Shown here piece by piece: positions 60,777-64,000 of a stretch of 64,000 nt of DNA (positions within the stretch are counted from its first letter, which is position 1; each line of letters begins with the position of its first letter). Below the pieces are notes generated by a model, which saw nothing but the letters and a program-made list of their open reading frames with translations, had not been told where the DNA came from and did no database searches. This DNA comes from Ignelater luminosus (taxonomy: Eukaryota; Arthropoda; Insecta; Coleoptera; Elateridae): positions 57,068 through 121,067 of the forward strand of contig VTPC01090575.1 in NCBI GenBank assembly GCA_011009095.1, written 5' to 3'. A program made the translations under genes and the position numbers.

Positions 60777-61384
60777 CGAGGGGATACTCAAAAGTCACCA
60801 GAGTAACGCTGAAGTGGGCGGGGCTTACGTAGTACGCATTTATCCCGCTAGACGAGCGTCGAGCAACTTGTTCCAAGTTCCACTTAATGGTATCGTTTGG
60901 GAAGGTTGCGTCTGGTTACGATCAATTTTGTTGTTAAAAGCAGTTTTGCTTGCTCATCGTTTTATTGTCATGGCAGACTTAAGTGAACAGCGAACGGCTG
61001 TGGAATTTTGCTTCCTGTCCACCAGTGTGCTCACACAGGCACGTCGGTGTGCCTGTTCTTAGCAAAAAACGGCATGACTCCCTTGCCCTATGCTCCTTAC
61101 TCACCTGACTTTGCTCCGTGCGAGTTTTTTTTTGTTTTTGCAAATGAAGAGGGTCATAAAAGAACAGGGTTTTGACGGCATGGAAGGGGTAAACAAAGAA
61201 ACGAGGAAGGAGCTGTTGGCCACTACAACAAAGAAGTTTGAAAAATGCTTCCAAGAATGGAATCCCAGATCGGACAAATGTATTAACTGTAATGGAGAGT
61301 ACTTTGAAGGTGATAAGGTTGATTTGTAAAAAAAATTAAATACATAGCTTTAAAAAGAATCGGTTATTTTTGGGTAACCCCTCG
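60777..61384 (+). mobile_element. Internally deleted mariner (608 bp)
   Basis: TIRs CGAGGGGATACTCAAAAGTCACC (left) and CGAGGGGTTACCCAAAAATAACC (right, reverse-complemented) are flanked by TA at 60775-60776 and 61385-61386. The interior keeps only the two ends of a transposase gene, so this is a non-autonomous deletion derivative that a related mariner could mobilise. Confidence 0.9.
60970..61329 (+). pseudogene. mariner transposase remnant: N-terminus joined to C-terminus
   Basis: ATG at 60970 opens MADLSEQRTAVEFCFL, the start of a mariner transposase. At about 61019 the sequence jumps to the C-terminal third: an LAKNGM-like piece, then PYAPYSPDFAPCEFFFVF (61080-61140; the third catalytic Asp of APCDFF reads Glu here) and, in another frame, GFDGMEGVNKETRKELLAT and KKFEKCFQEWNPRSDKCINC to the stop at 61327-61329. 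About two thirds of the gene is deleted and at least one frameshift is present. Confidence 0.85.
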
Positions 61385-61386
61385 TA

Positions 61387-62998
61387 TGTGCTAGAAATAC
61401 TTAATAAATGACAATTTTTGTCCACAGCAATAACTATAATTCAAGAAAGATGAGCATCTATCAATAAAATTTGTTTGGCCATCGCATGCTTATTTAAATT
61501 TAAAAGCTGCAGGTTCTCCTATAAACAACATGCAAAAATGCATAAGACAAGACTTAAATATTTGCTAAAGATTTTTCCTTTAACTTTTTCAAAATTAAAA
61601 ATTAAAAAAGTGCAAGGCCTAGCCATTCGCCGAGGATGATATGCACCAACGTAACGTTAAGTTTTTGTTACTTATGAATTCAGCTCAAACAGGCTGCTTA
61701 CAAATGCTTTAGAAAATGAGAAATTAACATCGCTAATCTCTAGAAAACCATAACAAACATCCTTACATTGAATTTGGCTACAGTGCTACAGTACAGTGTA
61801 GGGGAAAAAATCTATTAGCGGTCGTTTTAAGACTGTAATCTGAACAAACAAAAAACCTACATCTTGCTTTCATTTCTTCAACTTCTTCAGAACAAACATA
61901 CGGTCAGAATTCCTAAAGAATCCCTAATTGGTTCTGATAACAGTCAACTTAACTGCAGTATCTTGTTAATTCATTTTTTAGGGATTTTATTCTGCATTTA
62001 TATTCCAAATAGGCAGATCAAATAAGAAAAAAACAAAAAATGTTCTTGATTATCTGCTCTAAGATATTCCTGGTATTTTTTAAATTTCTGCAGAATTATT
62101 ACATGGAATTTTTAATTCCTATTAAATCTCTAATTTAAGGTGACCATATTATTTCGACTCAGAACCAAGACATAGGGGCCAAAGAAGAACATGAGGGAGT
62201 TCTTGTCTGAGTCCCAGATCATCATGGTGGGGTTCCCTTCAACCTCCCGAAACAGACATGGAGGTTACCCTTGACCTTCGAAAGGAGAAACCAGTACTGT
62301 CCTGGAAAAGCCAGTATCTTAATTCAAAATCCTCTGATATCATTTGAGAATAGTAAAACACCGCATCTCAACATTTCTTGACAACTTCAGATATTCGCTT
62401 GACTTAACCTGTTCGCTACTGACGTCCAGTTTACTGAACACGCAGGTTGTTTGTTGCGTAGCCGGTCCAGTTAACTGGACGGTATTTTATATGTGTTTTA
62501 ATGCCTTAACTAAAGATTCGCGAGCTCCTTTTTTTACAAGGAAGATTTATTGTGCAATATGTGAGCTAACACCATCTTTAAATCTCAAAAAAGTTATTAT
62601 CACACCTCTTCGAAAAATAAACTTCTTTAGCAGGCGGCGGGCCCCCACCAAATACGATATTACTTAGTAACTAACAATAAGTAACAACTTAGTACACATT
62701 ATCTATGTTGATTGCATGTGGCAATGAGGTAACGCCCAAATATGATATCACTTGGTAATTAAAGTAACAACTTAGCACACAATTACATTTCCTGCATTAA
62801 AATGACAACGCGGTTGGCAAGTTTAAAAAACTTTAAGTGTTAATATCTTTCAAAGTAAAATATAGAGACGAAGACACTTAAACTTTCTAAATTGCTTTTT
62901 AATGAGGAATAACGTACCGTGGCGTTTAGGCTGTATTTACAAGAAGCCTTGTATTTGTAAGTCTCTAGCTGTAGAAAATTGTTAGTCATGCTAAACTA
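61387..62998. other. Gene-free stretch with small repeats
   Basis: No gene. A GC-richer patch at 62140-62340 starts GGTGACCATATTATTTC, like the end of a dispersed repeat. At 62404, TTAA is followed by CCTGTTCGCTACTGACGTCCAG, and a perfect 16-bp palindrome, GTCCAGTTAACTGGAC, lies at 62465-62480. An imperfect direct repeat of about 50 bp (AAATACGATATTACTTAGTAA / AAATATGATATCACTTGGTAA, each followed by GTAACAACTTAG) lies at about 62650-62700 and 62738-62785. Confidence 0.5.
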
Positions 62999-63248
62999 CA
63001 TCCCGTGCATCCCATGAGATTTTAATGCATCCCATGAGATTCCAATGTATCTCATGGGATTCCAAGGCATCCCATGAAATTTTGATGCATTGGAATGCAT
63101 CCGTTAAAGTTCCAATGCATGAAAATTCAAGGGATGCATTACAATGCATATAATTTCAAGGGATGCGTTGGAATCTCATGGTATACATTGGAATCTCATG
63201 GGATGCATTTGAAACTCATGGGACGCATTGGAAACTCACAGGATGCAA
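62999..63248. repeat. 20-bp minisatellite with inverted halves (large palindrome)
   Basis: In the first half units read GCATCCCATGAGATTCCAAT (with variants). In the second half the same unit appears reverse-complemented, ATTGGAATCTCATGGGATGC. About a dozen units are present in total, and orientation switches near 63080-63130 through mixed units. The array can therefore fold into a long hairpin or cruciform. Confidence 0.93.
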
Positions 63249-63610
63249 TCTAGTGGAGAATAGATGATGAAAAATGACTGTTACTTAATTTAGGCTAACA
63301 GGTAGAAGAAACAGAAACAAAAAAACAAAAAGCAATTTGTTAAATCATTTTTTTAAATTTTTTTTAATAATTGAAGAGTATAATTGAATAAGGGGGTGTG
63401 TGCCAAAAATTCAAAATTGATATTTTTACATAAAACGGTTTTAGGTGCCATGCTTTATGTCTCCTAAAAGCGGCCAAGTATCAATAATTCATTTGTGCGT
63501 ACAATTACCTCGTATAGGTCTGAACAAGTCTGTGCCTACCTTAACACATTCCGATATGTATTACATGAGACTGCTATCAGTATATAGTTTTAGTGCGTAT
63601 ATTTCGGATA
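63249..63610. other. Gene-free stretch
   Basis: AT-rich, no recognised gene or repeat. Confidence 0.4.
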
Positions 63611-63621
63611 ATAATAAAGCA

Positions 63622-64000
63622 TAGATGTGTGTTTGGGACGAAACAGAAAGATCCAGGGCTCCAATGAAATTATCTTTTGTTTACTGAAAATCCTAAATTT
63701 TGGTATTACGGAGAAGCCTAAACTTATTATATGGTGCGATAACTGCACAGGTCAAAACAAGAATAGAGTCGCAACTTTTTGTATGATGTTTCTAACATCT
63801 ATTGGATTATTCACAGAAATTACTATAAAGTTTCTTGTCAGTGGTCATAGCTTCCTCCCAAATGGCAGGCATTTTGCTTAGATTGGGAAAAAAAGAGAGT
63901 GAAGAAATATTTTGTGCCTGGGGACATAAAAGACCTAATAAAGGAATCAAGACTAGTACAGCCATACAGAGTGATTACAGTGAATCACGACAACTTTTTT
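63622..64000 (+). pseudogene. Arthropod repeat-protein fragment (CDNC-GQNKN motif), runs off the window
   Basis: A plus-strand reading shows WDETE (63632, one frame), then after a shift near 63650 SNEIIFCLLKILN, KPKLIIWCDNCTGQNKNR, FTEITIKFLVSGHSFLPN, and after a second shift near 63870 DWEKKRVKKYFVPGD, LIKESRLVQPYRVITV, still open at 64000. The CDNCxGQNKN and SGHSFLPND blocks mark an uncharacterised arthropod family found in high copy number. The Asp in CDNC and the overall layout recall a DDE-type nuclease, but that is inference. Two frameshifts make this copy a pseudogene unless they are sequence errors. Confidence 0.7.

Noticed and set aside
62999..63248. CRISPR-like repeat array
   Set aside because: The 20-bp units are contiguous with no unique spacers, switch orientation, and the genome is eukaryotic.
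1..64000. tRNA or rRNA genes
   Set aside because: I looked for TPsiC-like GGTTCRAATCC motifs with pairing partners and for conserved rRNA segments and saw none; a covariance-model scan would be decisive.

Overview
The window looks like a repeat-rich, AT-rich insect (or at least arthropod) nuclear scaffold. The evidence is the transposon spectrum: several mariner families, a rosa-like DD41D element, a Ty1/copia element primed in the Drosophila-copia manner, PIF/Harbinger, hAT and LINE remnants, and two protein repeat families I know from insect genomes. There is very little coding sequence. The order or species cannot be fixed from this sequence. A run of 100 Ns (11081-11180) marks an assembly gap inside a transposase gene.

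Layout. 1-10.4 kb: mostly non-coding, with one short TIR element (678-830), an unrecognised broken reading frame (5524-5847) and a GC-rich pocket (about 9.7-9.87 kb). 10.4-11.75 kb: complete DD41D Tc1/mariner-type element with the gap inside. 12.5-16.4 kb: a badly decayed copia retrotransposon split by a decayed mariner (12987-14257). 20.9-22.2 kb: nearly intact mariner with one stop codon. 26.5-29.16 kb: a 219-bp, about 98% identical inverted repeat pair that encloses a third mariner (27640-28929). 30.0-32.0 kb: hAT remnant with clustered GTACTCGAGTAC-type subterminal motifs. 32.2-33.2 kb: PIF/Harbinger transposase pseudogene. 36.45-36.74 kb: hAT-type MITE with 8-bp target duplication. 37.55-38.17 kb: foldback MITE with about 200-bp arms. 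42.4-46.8 kb: an old direct tandem duplication of about 2 kb of unknown content. 47.2-48.15 kb: pseudogene of an insect repeat-protein family. 49.6-51.2 kb: the only convincing host gene, a single-exon 168-aa secreted, probably GPI-anchored, Thr/Ser/Asn-rich protein with a long 3' UTR. 52.2-52.6 kb: long pyrimidine tract. 53.3-58.65 kb: LINE 3' remnant split by a young copia element with 208-bp LTRs differing at two positions and a CAAAG target duplication. 60.8-61.4 kb: internally deleted mariner. 63.0-63.25 kb: 20-bp minisatellite whose units flip orientation in the middle. 63.6 kb to the right edge: fragment of another arthropod repeat-protein family.

The genes do not form a pathway. The window is a stratified record of insertions: mariner into copia, mariner into or beside a foldback repeat, copia into a LINE. 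Apart from the gene at 49845-50351, every protein-coding stretch I can recognise belongs to a mobile or repeated element, and nearly all are broken. I saw no tRNA, rRNA or CRISPR array.
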